DNA of 64,000 nucleotides from JAUIIK01 sp041390865 (GCA_041390865.1 JAWKPC010000002.1:310001-374000); one strand, 5' to 3'; numbered from the stretch's first letter, positions 39,946-49,504 are shown. Translations and numbers: made by a program. Notes: a model not told the origin generated them from the sequence alone.

Positions 39946-42933
39946 CTACCTGTGGAGGCCCTGACTAACGGCCCAGGTGGCGGCGGCCGTGCGGGAGTCG
40001 ACGCGGAGCTTGTTCATGATGTGGGCGACGTGATTGGCGACGGTATGCGGGCTGATGAACAGTTCGTCGGCGATTTCCTGATTCGTCCGGCCCTGAACGA
40101 TCAACTCCAGCACTTCGACCTCCCGGACGGTTAATCCAGCGGGCCGCTCCTGCTCGCTGGAAACGAGTTGCGCCTTCAGATCCTCGATCCTTCCGAGCAG
40201 CCGCGCCATACCGAGTCGGTCGGCAATTTCGGTTGCCTCATCGAGCAGCGACTCTGCCCGGTCAATATCACCAGTCTTTCCACGTTGGAAGAGCATGGCA
40301 GCCTGGGCGTGGAGCGTGCGGGCCACCGCTGGCTGCATCCCCCATTGCTCGTGAAGCTCGAGTGCCTCGCTGAAGTGGCGCTCCGCATCATCCCAGTGGC
40401 CGAGGAAGGCTGCGAGCAGGCCGAGATGGTAGGCGACGGCATCTCCCATGTCATCGGTCGCGAGTGTCTCGCCGGGGAAGCGGGCGTACGGTCGGAGGCG
40501 GTCGTAGAGAATCCGGGCGCACTCCTCATCTTCGAACGCGATACCGAGTTCAGTCATGAGAGCGAGCGGGCGAAGCAGGTCCGGCATGTCCGGGAAACCC
40601 CCGGCAGCCAGGTGCTTGTACGTCTCTCGCGCTTCGGTTTCGTCCCCAATGTCGAGCCGGCTTACGGCATAGAACATATCGGTCACCAGGGGATGTGGTT
40701 GCTGCGCGACGTAGACCTGCTCGATCCGGCCAGCTACCTCCTCGACCCGGTCCTGGTGGCGGCGCAGCGCGAACAGCCGCCAGAGCGTCGGATCGAGGTT
40801 CGGTGCGATGTGCTCGATCTTCTGGATCAACTCCTCGGCATCGTCGAACCTGCCGGCGCGTAGAACTGAGCCGAACTTCAGCGTGAGTAGACCGGTGTCA
40901 AGGAAAGTCGTCTGTGCTCGGGCGACGGCCTGTTCAACTTCCGGCAGAATTCGTTCCGCCTCCGCGATCCGGCCGGCCCCAGCCAGCGTCGCCTGTTTGG
41001 CCAGCAAGGCGACGGCGATCAGAAAGTTGTCGCCTGATGCATCGGCGATCTCCAGGCGCTCGTCTGCATCGGCAAGACTTTCATCTATCTCCTCGGCGGT
41101 CAACCGAGTAGTGTCGCGCGCGTAGAGCGTGTGGAAGAGCGTCACTGGATCGCCGATGCGCCGGGCCATCGCAACGGCTGCATCGCTCGCCTCCCGGCTC
41201 CGCTGGATGCGGTCAGATGACCATGTGAGGAGGCCGTGGTGCATCAACTGCCAGGTTTCGGAACCCAGGCGCGAGAGGAGCTTTACTCGTAGCGGGCTGT
41301 CGTCCTCCGGCAAGGCATTCAATGCTTCTTCAAGCAGGGATAAACCGTCAACGCCGGCCCGGGGCATGAACGGGTTAATCCCGACGACGCTCAGGGCAGC
41401 GCGGGCGAAATGATCTGGTGAACCTGCTTCTCGCGCCATCTCGACTGCTTCCCAGCTCGTCGCCAGGCCGTCGGCTGCCCTCGACCGCGATTCGCCTTTC
41501 CAGTACCCGCCGGCCGGAGCATTGTGCTGGGTTTCTGCCAGTTGTAGCAGGAGTTCGCATTGCCGGGTTGGATCTGGCGTATCGCCTTGTCGAAGGAGAT
41601 CGAGTGCCGTCTCGTGATAGTCGATGGCAACTTCCCAGGCTGACTGTGCCTTCGCCTGGTTGGCGGCCAGGAGGGCGTAATCAATCGCCTTCTCCCGGTT
41701 GCTCCCTACAGGCGATGCCGCATAGTGTCGCGCTAGCTGCCCCAGGACGAGCGATGGATTGCCCGCATACCGTTCTTCGAGCATCCGGCCAACTCTGCCG
41801 TGGAGCTCGATGAGTTGCGAGGGGCTGTGACCGTCGTAGAGGGTTTCGAGGATCAGGTCGTGGCTGAATCGAAAGCTGCCGAAGCCGCGCTCGTCCTCCA
41901 GCAGTCCGGCCCGGCTCGCTTCGGCCAGCGCGTCGAGGACTTCGCTTGTTGGCTTTCCTACCACGCGTTCCAGGAGGACGAGATCGATCTCCCGCCCGAC
42001 GATGGAAGCGATCGTCAGAATTTCCCGACATGGCGCTGATACCTGATTGAAGCGCTCATTGATGAGCATGCGGATAGTCTCGGGAATCCCTGGTGGGTTG
42101 GATTCGGGCTGGTTCGTCCGCGTCCTGTGCCAGCGTACAAGCTCCCGGATGAAAAACGGGTTGCCGCCTGTGCGCCGGATCAGATCGTCGATGAACGACT
42201 CATCCGCGGGGCGCCCGATGACTTCGTTTGTGAGCTGCGCGACTGCGGTTCGCTCCAGTCCCGCTAGCTTCACATGGTGGGCTGCACTACCTATGAGTTT
42301 CGGCAGTGCCAGCGCGAGCGGTGAATCAGGGTAAACCTCAATGTTGCGAGATACGCCGATTAGGAGCACCGGAGCATCAATAAGCTCGAGACAGAAATGC
42401 GAGCAGCATGAGCGTCGACGCGTCGGCCCATTGGAGGTCATCGCGGGCGAGCACGATCGGCTGCGCCTCGCTTTCCTGGCGCAGGAAGCGGCGACGCTGT
42501 CGAATAGTTGGAAGCGCGCCTGGGCCGGGTCGTTCGATGGTGCCGCGACACGCTCTTGCAGATCGTTGGGGATCTTATCGGCGAGGTCGGGCAGAATCGG
42601 AACGAGGTAACCGGCGGATTCGCTGCGCAGATCGGGATCGGTTCGTTCGATGAAGTCCCGTAGGATCTGCACCCAGGGCCAGTAGGGTGGTGCTCCCTCT
42701 AGCTCGTGGCTGCGACCCCGGAAGACTACGGCTCCTCGTCTGGCGAATCCGTCGGCCACTTCCTCGACGAATCGAGTTTTGCCGATTCCCGCTTCTCCAG
42801 CGATCAGAGCGAGCGTGCCGCGGCCACTCAATGCCCGATCGCCTGCTTCAGTGAACTCGCGCAACTCGATCTCACGACCGACGAAGGACGCCTGTGGCGG
42901 ATGGATCTGGCCGATCGGTCGAGACGACGTCAT
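39946..42933 (-). CDS. Large ATPase-LuxR transcriptional regulator (LAL/MalT type)
   Basis: This 995-residue regulator has an N-terminal STAND/AAA-like ATPase (Walker A GEAGIGKTRFVEEVADG near residues 45-60), a long helical TPR-like middle (about residues 350-880) and a C-terminal LuxR HTH (TVREVEVLELIVQGRTNQEI followed by LFISPHTVANHVAHIM). Such proteins hydrolyse ATP and bind a ligand to control transcription. Residues of about 150-180 are out of frame: a missing T near 42486 and an extra T near 42391 leave a Ser/Arg-rich stretch where the other frame reads PIVLARDDLQWADASTLMLL, the proper Walker B. Outside it the protein is clean. The regulated gene is unknown. Compare the intact relative at 57817. 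Confidence 0.88.
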   Translation of the reverse strand: MTSSRPIGQIHPPQASFVGREIELREFTEAGDRALSGRGTLALIAGEAGIGKTRFVEEVADGFARRGAVVFRGRSHELEGAPPYWPWVQILRDFIERTDPDLRSESAGYLVPILPDLADKIPNDLQERVAAPSNDPAQARFQLFDSVAASCARKARRSRSCSPAMTSNGPTRRRSCCSHFCLELIDAPVLLIGVSRNIEVYPDSPLALALPKLIGSAAHHVKLAGLERTAVAQLTNEVIGRPADESFIDDLIRRTGGNPFFIRELVRWHRTRTNQPESNPPGIPETIRMLINERFNQVSAPCREILTIASIVGREIDLVLLERVVGKPTSEVLDALAEASRAGLLEDERGFGSFRFSHDLILETLYDGHSPSQLIELHGRVGRMLEERYAGNPSLVLGQLARHYAASPVGSNREKAIDYALLAANQAKAQSAWEVAIDYHETALDLLRQGDTPDPTRQCELLLQLAETQHNAPAGGYWKGESRSRAADGLATSWEAVEMAREAGSPDHFARAALSVVGINPFMPRAGVDGLSLLEEALNALPEDDSPLRVKLLSRLGSETWQLMHHGLLTWSSDRIQRSREASDAAVAMARRIGDPVTLFHTLYARDTTRLTAEEIDESLADADERLEIADASGDNFLIAVALLAKQATLAGAGRIAEAERILPEVEQAVARAQTTFLDTGLLTLKFGSVLRAGRFDDAEELIQKIEHIAPNLDPTLWRLFALRRHQDRVEEVAGRIEQVYVAQQPHPLVTDMFYAVSRLDIGDETEARETYKHLAAGGFPDMPDLLRPLALMTELGIAFEDEECARILYDRLRPYARFPGETLATDDMGDAVAYHLGLLAAFLGHWDDAERHFSEALELHEQWGMQPAVARTLHAQAAMLFQRGKTGDIDRAESLLDEATEIADRLGMARLLGRIEDLKAQLVSSEQERPAGLTVREVEVLELIVQGRTNQEIADELFISPHTVANHVAHIMNKLRVDSRTAAATWAVSQGLHR

Positions 42934-43107
42934 CGGAAGGCGACTTTCGCGTGAATCAAGGCTGTTGTATCAGAGAATGATGGATTCCTACGTGTCTGTC
43001 AAACTTCCCTGGTTCTAAAGCTTCGAAGCCGGCCTGTCCATGGATTGCCCTCGTGGAACGGAATCGAGAGGTGCCGTCGTCGTGAAGATGATAGAGGTGC
43101 GATCGAC

Positions 43108-43827
43108 TCAGTCAAGCTGCCTGACGGTCCAGGCGAGGAGGCGGCCATGGCGAAATGTACTGGACGCGTACTGGGCGTCGATGGCGTCGGTGACTCGTTG
43201 CTGGATGCCGGCGTTGAAATCCGAGTCCTGGAATGCGACGAGATCTTCTTCGGTGCGAAAGGCAAGATAGACCGTCAGGTCGCCGTTGCCGAAGTCGCAT
43301 GCGGAGAAGAACATGAACCCGCGAAATTGCTGGATCTTCGCCAATTCTCCGGTTGGCACCAACTCGCACCAGATGTTGAAGACCGACACCACGTCAGTGA
43401 GGCCGACAGCATCGTGGACGATCGCGACGGCGGGCGGTGAGGGAACCTCGAGATCGGTCTGCTCCAGATTCATGCGCGGTCCCATGAGCTGGCGGAGAGC
43501 AATGCCGCTGCGGAATCCCTCGAGCCGGGTGAGCCAGGGGCTTTCGGGCGACTCCTTGCTCTCGAGCTCGACCAGCTCAGCCCTGCGTTCCATATGAAAT
43601 CGTTGAATGGCACCGTGATCCTGCCAGAAGGCAAGCACGCGATGACGCTCTCCATCGTGAAAATAGACCAGTGACTGGAAACCGTCCGCCGACCGGAGAT
43701 AGCGCGCGCCGAGCTTGCCGGTTTGGATCAGCTCAACGTCGTTTACTCCAGGGTGGAACCTGGCTTCTTCGATTGGAATGTCAGCCACTGCTCCATAGGT
43801 CGCCAGTGGTTGGTATCCACCCGCCAT
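43108..43827 (-). CDS. Two-domain ABM-like protein, unknown
   Basis: This 239-residue soluble protein has two similar alpha/beta halves. The first has SLVYFHDGERHRVLAFWQDH and the second FFSACDFGNGDLTVYLAFRT followed by EDLVAFQDSDFNAGIQ, each resembling a strand-helix-strand of the dimeric alpha/beta-barrel (ABM-like) fold. No catalytic residues are obvious. The start ATG 43827 follows AAAGGA. It shares a divergent control region of about 225 bases with the SDR gene. Role unknown. Confidence 0.65.
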   Translation of the reverse strand: MAGGYQPLATYGAVADIPIEEARFHPGVNDVELIQTGKLGARYLRSADGFQSLVYFHDGERHRVLAFWQDHGAIQRFHMERRAELVELESKESPESPWLTRLEGFRSGIALRQLMGPRMNLEQTDLEVPSPPAVAIVHDAVGLTDVVSVFNIWCELVPTGELAKIQQFRGFMFFSACDFGNGDLTVYLAFRTEEDLVAFQDSDFNAGIQQRVTDAIDAQYASSTFRHGRLLAWTVRQLD

Positions 43828-43939
43828 GTCGATCCGTCCTTTAAACGCATTCGATCGAACTCTGGCCGGCGCAGATGGACTGGTGATGTAAGCCGTGTGG
43901 CGTCGGCGTGCTAATTGTGTATACGCTCCGTCATCGAAG

Positions 43940-43957
43940 CAGTGATATTGTTCACTG
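43940..43957. promoter_or_regulatory. Candidate operator palindrome CAGTGA-N6-TCACTG
   Basis: CAGTGATATTGTTCACTG has perfect six-base arms in an AT-rich part of the divergent region between the ABM-like gene (start 43827) and the SDR gene (start 44054). This is a likely regulator site. No cognate regulator can be named. Confidence 0.4.
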
Positions 43958-44053
43958 TTCCGGGTGCAAAATCAATAAATGATCAAAGATCACCTACGTA
44001 CCCTTTGTTGGATGCAGAGTCGTTGATGCGTGCTGAACAGGGAACGAGATGCG

Positions 44054-44863
44054 ATGAATGGATTGCTAGCTGGACAGACAGCGGTTGTCACCGGAGCCGG
44101 GCGGGGCTGGGGACACAGTGTTTGCCGGATGATGTGCCGGCAGGGCGCTGCAGTGGTCGCGGCGTCAGAGGTCGGTCAGGAGCTGGCCGGCTTGCAGCGG
44201 ACGGTGCGGGAAGAGGGTGGCGACATCGAGATCGCTGCCGTCGATCTGAGGGACCGGAATGCGACCGATACGTTCGCGGCCGGGGTGCTCGACCGGCATG
44301 GCCGGGTCGATACGCTGGTGAACGGTGCGGCGATTCTTCGCAACCGGCACTTCCTGGATCTGACCCAGGCTCAGGTTGAGGAGACGCTGGAGATCATGCT
44401 GGCCGCTCCGATGCGGCTCGTCCGCTGGTTCGTGCCGGGGATGATCGAGGCGGGCCGGGGATCGATCATCAATATCTCGTCACGGGCCGGCAGGGTCGGG
44501 TCGGCCGGCGAGTCTGACTACTGCGCGGCCAAATTCGGCCTCGAGGGATTCTCCTACGCCCTGGCCGAGGAGCTCGGGCCTCACAACGTCAGCGTCAACC
44601 TCCTGACCCCCGGCAAAGACATCGGGGACCGGCCGATCAAGCCGACCTCGGTGACCGCCAGCGAGTTCGATGACTGGCCGGCGGAGAAACGGTCCCGCTA
44701 TCGGGACTCGATGGAGTTGACCGAAGCGTTCGTCTACCTGGCCCTTCAGGACGCCAAATCACTCACCGGCCGCCGCTTCAGCGCCATCGCCCTGTCACAG
44801 GCGATCCGGGATCACGGCTATGAGCTGCCAGAAGACGTGCTGGCGACGGTGCCGGAGGAATGA
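44054..44863 (+). CDS. Short-chain dehydrogenase/reductase
   Basis: This 269-residue SDR oxidoreductase uses NAD(P)H. The cofactor motif TGAGRGWGHSVCRM is a T-G-x-x-x-G-x-G form, VDLRDRNA is the adenine-contact Asp loop, NGAAILRNRHF the NNAG-like strand, and the catalytic set is IINISSRAG (Ser), then Tyr and Lys in SDYCAAKFGLEGF. The substrate region (LTPGKDIGDRPIKPTSVT) is atypical and unassigned. The start ATG 44054 is preferred over a start at 44030. It converges with the MFS gene. Confidence 0.87.
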   Translation: MNGLLAGQTAVVTGAGRGWGHSVCRMMCRQGAAVVAASEVGQELAGLQRTVREEGGDIEIAAVDLRDRNATDTFAAGVLDRHGRVDTLVNGAAILRNRHFLDLTQAQVEETLEIMLAAPMRLVRWFVPGMIEAGRGSIINISSRAGRVGSAGESDYCAAKFGLEGFSYALAEELGPHNVSVNLLTPGKDIGDRPIKPTSVTASEFDDWPAEKRSRYRDSMELTEAFVYLALQDAKSLTGRRFSAIALSQAIRDHGYELPEDVLATVPEE

Positions 44864-44915
44864 CACCACTTCTGATATCGGCTCGAGGACCGTACCTTCC
44901 GTCCTCCGGACTGGT

Positions 44916-46190
44916 TCAGGCTATTCTCGCGGCGCGTAATTGGGGGTTTAGGAGCATGATGAGCAGCAGCCCGATCAGACCCAGTGCAGCCATCGTCGCG
45001 ATGGCCGTCTGTGCGCCGGCAGCCGAGCTCAGCCCGCCGATGAGCAGCATGCCAACCGGAGTCAGGCCGATGGCCGTCGCGATCAGGCCCAGCGCCCGCG
45101 CCCGGGATTCGGCGGGTGTGGCGCTGAGCACCAGCGCCGCCTGATGGACGCCGAACAACCCCGCGCAGATCCCGAGAGCCAGCTGAATAACCAGCGACAG
45201 TACGAATATTGGCGATAGCGCGAGTCCGATCAGAAGCGCCGCCGCGCCGGTCGAGCCGCCGATGAAGAGGATGCCCTGGCGTCTGGTCCCGGGGCCGAAA
45301 GCGAGCCATCCAGCGGTCAGGGCCCCGCCGACGCCGTCGGCTCCGGCCAGCACGCCCATCCAGAAGGGACCGACCGACAGGATATCCCCGGCAACGATCG
45401 CGATGAGCTGCTGGTACGGGAAGATCAGCACGTTGATGATGATCGTCACGATGAATACCCCGCGCACCACCGGGATGCTCAATGCAGAGGACCACCCGGT
45501 GTGCAGTGACGAGATCAGTCGCAGCTTCTCGGTTGGCGGCCGCCGCCGCGCCGGCAGCAAGCGCCTGAAGGTGAGAATCCAGATCAGGCCGGTTCCATAC
45601 AACAGCGCCAGGTAGGCGTAGCCCAGTTCCGCGCCGCCAACAGATAGGAGAAACCCGGCGAAGATCGCCGAGGTAATCTTTGCGCCGCTCATCGAGAGCG
45701 ATTCGAGCGACATCGTACTGGCGAGCAGCGAGCGTTCCTGCACCTCATCGATGAGGGTGCGGCGGGCAGAGAAATCGGCAGCCGACCCGCTACCGAGGAT
45801 GAAAATGATCGGGTAGATCATCCACAGCGATTCGACGTCGAATATGAACGTTAGCGTCAGGGCCAGGGCGGCGAACAGGCTCACGAGCTGGATCCCGATC
45901 AGGATGTCGACGCGCCGGAAACGATCGGCCAGCACGCCGAAGAGCGAGCCGAGCACCAGCATCGGAAGGACCCGGAAGAAGCCGGTGAGCCCCACCATGA
46001 ACGGCGACCCGGTGATCTCCAGCACAATCCAGCCGGAGGTGATGATCTCGGCCCAACGGGCACTGTAGTAGAGGATTCCCGACACCCAGAGCCGCCGGTA
46101 GACCGGCGATTCCAGCACGCGGGTCGAGAACCTGATCGGGCGGCGGCTCGATGCAGCCGGCATGGATGAGTTGTCGCTCGACTGTGGCAT
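44916..46190 (-). CDS. MFS transporter
   Basis: This 424-residue polytopic protein has 12 hydrophobic segments arranged as two six-helix halves, starting near WVSGILYYSARWAEIITSGWI. The MFS loop motif appears as GSLFGVLADRFRRVDILIG (G-x-x-x-D-R-x-G-R-R-like) between the second and third spans. The second half begins around PVVRGVFIVTIIINVLIFPY. The layout fits MFS_3/enterobactin-exporter-like efflux pumps, but no substrate can be read. The N-terminus is Ser-rich and hydrophilic, and its start is weakly supported. Confidence 0.85.
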   Translation of the reverse strand: MPQSSDNSSMPAASSRRPIRFSTRVLESPVYRRLWVSGILYYSARWAEIITSGWIVLEITGSPFMVGLTGFFRVLPMLVLGSLFGVLADRFRRVDILIGIQLVSLFAALALTLTFIFDVESLWMIYPIIFILGSGSAADFSARRTLIDEVQERSLLASTMSLESLSMSGAKITSAIFAGFLLSVGGAELGYAYLALLYGTGLIWILTFRRLLPARRRPPTEKLRLISSLHTGWSSALSIPVVRGVFIVTIIINVLIFPYQQLIAIVAGDILSVGPFWMGVLAGADGVGGALTAGWLAFGPGTRRQGILFIGGSTGAAALLIGLALSPIFVLSLVIQLALGICAGLFGVHQAALVLSATPAESRARALGLIATAIGLTPVGMLLIGGLSSAAGAQTAIATMAALGLIGLLLIMLLNPQLRAARIA

Positions 46191-46293
46191 GACGACTGCC
46201 TAACTGGAGCAGCGAGGTAGCCAGTGCGGCGCGATCCCGGGATGGCATTGGCATCGACGACGAAAGGCGGGCCGCGCCGCGCTACAACGTTGG

Positions 46294-47076
46294 CTAGAAC
46301 ACCACGTCACGATTGACGTCTTTGTAGAGCAGATAGGCGGCGTCTTCCCAGCCGGTGCAGAAGCAGAACTGCGGGCAATAGTGGCTCATCCAGATGAAGT
46401 CGTGGGTCTGCACTTCGTGGAGATCGCCAGCCAGGTAGTAGAGCATCTGGCCTTCGAGCATGTAGAGGCCGTGCTCCATGATATGCGTCTCGACGTAAGG
46501 AAAATAGACGCCCGGCTCGAAGCCGAGGATATTCATCTGCATATCGAACGCAATGTCATCGGTGGGCAGCAGATACTGCCAGTACCGGCCGATCGTGTCA
46601 TGGCGGCTGCGTTCGACGTTGTCCCGGTGGCCGGTAAGCGGATCGGGCGCCGGCACGTCGATTGCCGAGTAGGGACGCTTGATCCAGAGCAGGCGGCTTT
46701 CTTCGTCTCCATCGCCCTGGATGGCATAGGTGTGGCCGGTTGGAACGTAGGCGTAACCGTGGGACGTCAGGTTGTGGGACTGCCCGTCGATGCTGATCGA
46801 GACGGCGCCGCTGACGAGGTAGAAGAAGTGTTCGAGGCCATCGTCACGGGTCGCGGTCGTTCCCCCGCCGGGCTCGATCTCGAGCGCAGCCTGCGCGAAC
46901 TGCGCGCCCATCTCCGGCGATGTCTGGAATCGGACGGTCGTCCTATCGAAGCCCGGCAGCTGGCTCGACAGAATGCCCTCGGGCGGCATGACGGCATACT
47001 GAGGAGTGACCACTCCCCGGTTGTGCGCGAAGATATTCGGCGGTAGCGTCGTCAGTTCGGGGCGTCCCATACTCAC
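46294..47076 (-). CDS. allE: (S)-ureidoglycine aminohydrolase-like bicupin
   Basis: This 260-residue two-cupin protein matches the ureidoglycine aminohydrolase (AllE/YlbA) pattern. The N-terminus PELTTLPPNIFAHNRGVVTP is typical. The first cupin has LEHFFYLVSGAVSISIDGQS. The catalytic second cupin has VETHIMEHGLYMLEGQMLYY, holding Glu, two His and the next Gln, with the last ligand Gln in YCPQFCFCTG; these bind Mn in the plant enzyme. It converts ureidoglycine to ureidoglycolate and ammonia in allantoin breakdown. No other allantoin gene is visible here, so another cupin substrate is possible. Its ATG overlaps the stop of the CapA-like gene by four bases (ATGA). Confidence 0.82.
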   Translation of the reverse strand: MSMGRPELTTLPPNIFAHNRGVVTPQYAVMPPEGILSSQLPGFDRTTVRFQTSPEMGAQFAQAALEIEPGGGTTATRDDGLEHFFYLVSGAVSISIDGQSHNLTSHGYAYVPTGHTYAIQGDGDEESRLLWIKRPYSAIDVPAPDPLTGHRDNVERSRHDTIGRYWQYLLPTDDIAFDMQMNILGFEPGVYFPYVETHIMEHGLYMLEGQMLYYLAGDLHEVQTHDFIWMSHYCPQFCFCTGWEDAAYLLYKDVNRDVVF

Positions 47077-48452
47077 ATTCCATTCATGTTGTTCCCGGAA
47101 TCGGCAATCTCGTGATTCTGGCCGGATCCATCCGGCAGCCGGATCTCGGCGTAATCGCCAGGCATTTCGATGTGCGTTCCGAACGGCTCAGAGAGCCGCA
47201 CAAGGTCGGATAGTATCTCGCGTGCCTCGTTGCCTTCCGCGAGGCCTGGGCGGCCGCGCCGCTGCGGTGCCGCCCGCTGGCCGAGCGAGACCGGGAGAAT
47301 CTCGATCCTCGCCAACCGGTCGCCTTCGAACTGGCAGACCGGTACGACTGTCTGCCAGTAGCGCCGGTCGGCGACGAAGCCGCCGGTATCATCCTTGTTG
47401 CGGCTGCGGGCCATCTCGGCCGGGGTTGCGCCCGGGTCCAGCCGGAACTTCTCATACGCGTCAGCCGGGTGCTTGTAGATCAGATCATGCTGATCGATGA
47501 AGTTTCCCAGGCTGTAGAAGATCGGCTTGCCGCGGTAGATCTCGATCCCACGGAGCAGGTGCGGACCGTGCCCGGCGATTATGTCGGCGCCTTCGTCGAT
47601 CATTCGCCGGGAGAACTCGCGAATGAAGCCGGCAGGTTCCTCTTTCGTTTCGCCTGGCTCGTGGGCATGGAGGCTGACGATGACGCGGTCGGCCCGTAGG
47701 CGCGCGTCCCGCACCCAGGCGGCGATCTGCTCGACATCGAGCTCGTCCAGCGCGCGCTCAGTCGCAGGCGCGTCTCCGGCCCTGAAGTGCATGTCGCCGA
47801 AGGGGAAGCGCTCCGGATCGTCCGGCGGGAAGCTGAATCCGAGTTCGATGCCTTCCTGGCGCCGTTTTTCGAAACCCAGATCCTCCGCGATCTGCTGGAT
47901 GGCGGCCAGTTGATCCGGCTTGACCCGGTAGGTCGTGGTGAAGCGCAGCGGGTTGATGCCCGGGCGTCCCTGCATGTCCGGTCGTTGCGCGCCGGCTTGC
48001 TGCCCGCGTTTGAACGTCGAACAGCAGGAGATCAGCGCGACCGAACCTCGCGGGCTGTCATAGTAGGCCGGCATCCGCGCCTCGCCGAGGTTCCGTCCGA
48101 CGCCAGCGTACTTGACGCCCCGCTCCTCAAGCGCTGCCATCATCGCGAGCAGCCCCTCGATGCTGTAGTCCAGCGTATGGTTGGTCGCGGTGGCGAAGAG
48201 ATCGAAGCCCATCTCGATCAGCTCGTCGAGTACCCAGGCGTGCCCAGCCATGTGATCGCCGCCGGTCTCCTGGGCCGGGTAGCCCTGGAAGTCGTTCGCC
48301 AGTACCTCGAGGTTGGTGAAGGCGACATCGGCCTGGCGCAAGCGTTCCACGAGCCGCCGTATCGGTTGTTCGGCCGAGCCGGCGATCCCGCCGCGCATGA
48401 TCGCGCTGTCGCCAGTCAAGGCGATAGATAGCTTCGTCTGGTCATGTGCCAC
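47073..48452 (-). CDS. CapA-family metallophosphatase-like protein
   Basis: This 459-residue protein has the CapA/PgsA metallophosphatase set in order: TGDSAIMRG (metal Asp), FTNLEVL (Asn-Leu-Glu), TATNHTLDYSIEGLLA (Asn-His), SLHAHEPGE (His) and IIAGHGPHLLRGIEIYRGKP, then FYSLGNF. Family members help poly-gamma-glutamate or capsule assembly, yet many, like this one without a signal peptide or membrane span, are soluble and of unknown role. The start is GTG 48452 with AAGGAGG five bases before. It is translationally coupled to the ureidoglycine aminohydrolase-like gene and divergent from a GntR regulator. Confidence 0.85.
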   Translation of the reverse strand: MAHDQTKLSIALTGDSAIMRGGIAGSAEQPIRRLVERLRQADVAFTNLEVLANDFQGYPAQETGGDHMAGHAWVLDELIEMGFDLFATATNHTLDYSIEGLLAMMAALEERGVKYAGVGRNLGEARMPAYYDSPRGSVALISCCSTFKRGQQAGAQRPDMQGRPGINPLRFTTTYRVKPDQLAAIQQIAEDLGFEKRRQEGIELGFSFPPDDPERFPFGDMHFRAGDAPATERALDELDVEQIAAWVRDARLRADRVIVSLHAHEPGETKEEPAGFIREFSRRMIDEGADIIAGHGPHLLRGIEIYRGKPIFYSLGNFIDQHDLIYKHPADAYEKFRLDPGATPAEMARSRNKDDTGGFVADRRYWQTVVPVCQFEGDRLARIEILPVSLGQRAAPQRRGRPGLAEGNEAREILSDLVRLSEPFGTHIEMPGDYAEIRLPDGSGQNHEIADSGNNMNGM

Positions 48453-48486
48453 CGATCCTCCTTTCGCCTGCCTGTTCAGCGTATTT

Positions 48487-48504
48487 CAACTGATATACTA
48501 GTTG
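48487..48504. promoter_or_regulatory. Candidate GntR operator palindrome
   Basis: CAACTGATATACTAGTTG has perfect five-base arms around a TATA centre (14 of 18 positions symmetric), in the divergent gap between the CapA-like gene (GTG 48452) and the GntR gene (ATG 48574). Its position 35 bases from one start and 70 from the other suits repression of both by the adjacent regulator. Confidence 0.45.
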
Positions 48505-48573
48505 CCATACAAGAAGCTGTACAGCACTATGCGGGCAACGCCAGGCCGAGCCGTGTCAACCGGGAGCGCGACC

Positions 48574-49293
48574 ATGCCGATACCGCCAAATCTCCAGCGC
48601 GAGGAAACGGACACGCCAGCGCGGGAGCTCGTCCTGAGCCATCTCAGGAACTGGATCGTCGAGGGCATTCTGGCGCCTGGCGAGATCATCAAGGACACCG
48701 AGATTGCCCGGACCTTCGACGTGAGCCGCACCCCGGTTCGTGAGGCGCTACTCCAGCTGCGCGCGGAGGGATTGATCGAGACCAAGCCTCAGGGCTGGAC
48801 GCAGGTCAAGCCGCTCGATCTGGGGCAGGTCGAACTGCTGTTGCCGGTAGTGCTCAATCTGGAGGGGCTTGCCGCGCGTATGGCCGCCGAGAACCCCGAT
48901 CGGGACATGCGCAAGCTCGAGCAGGCACAGCACGAACTCGTCAATTTGATCGAGGAGATTGGAGTGCCGGTTTCAGCGGACCGTGCCGGAGACGTCGTGG
49001 CGGCCGACGACCGCTTCCATGCAGCGGTGCTGGCCATGGCGAACAACATCTTTCTCTCGGGCGCGCTCCAACCGCTCAAGATGCTGATGCGGCGCTACGA
49101 GCGCATCCACTATGGCCACATGACGGTCATCGATCATGAGTCTCTGGCAATGCACCAGCAGCTTCTCGATGCCATCCGTGCCGGCGATGCCGAGAAAGCG
49201 GAGGCGTTGATTACACGTAACCTGATGAACTCCCCCCTGCATCAGAAGACGGTTCAAGCCGATGCCGTACCGACCCCGGTGACAGACGCGTAA
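48574..49293 (+). CDS. GntR/FadR-family (FCD) transcriptional regulator
   Basis: This 239-residue regulator has an N-terminal winged helix (ARELVLSHLRNWIVEGILAP, ARTFDVSRTPVREALLQLRA) and a C-terminal helical FCD ligand domain. That domain begins near VELLLPVVLNLEGLAARMAA and has the Asp-Arg/His pattern AADDRFHAAVLAMANN and YGHMTVIDHESLAMHQQLLD, which binds a metal and an acid ligand in this family. It probably controls the divergent CapA-like/ureidoglycine aminohydrolase-like operon in response to a small acid. The start ATG 48574 is preceded by GGGAG; earlier ATGs lack a site. Confidence 0.87.
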   Translation: MPIPPNLQREETDTPARELVLSHLRNWIVEGILAPGEIIKDTEIARTFDVSRTPVREALLQLRAEGLIETKPQGWTQVKPLDLGQVELLLPVVLNLEGLAARMAAENPDRDMRKLEQAQHELVNLIEEIGVPVSADRAGDVVAADDRFHAAVLAMANNIFLSGALQPLKMLMRRYERIHYGHMTVIDHESLAMHQQLLDAIRAGDAEKAEALITRNLMNSPLHQKTVQADAVPTPVTDA

Positions 49294-49357
49294 GCCTGAT
49301 CGTGGCGCCGTCATCGCCAATGTGGATCGACAATTCGCGGAGGATGGGATAGGAAGA

Positions 49358-49385
49358 AGCCCTCTCCCGGTTCCGGGAGAGGGCT
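49358..49385 (+). terminator. Terminator of the GntR gene
   Basis: AGCCCTCTCCCGG and CCGGGAGAGGGCT form a perfect 13-bp stem around TT, starting 65 bases past the GntR stop. GTATATCC follows, so the T-tract is weak. Confidence 0.6.
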
Positions 49386-49504
49386 GTATATCCGAGTACC
49401 AGTGTATTCACTGTCTGGATCGGCGCCTTCTTCTCGGGGCGCTGGATGCCTCTTGAATGAAGGAGGCAGGGTGATGAGGGCCGTTCCTCTTCCTGCGAAC
49501 GCTC

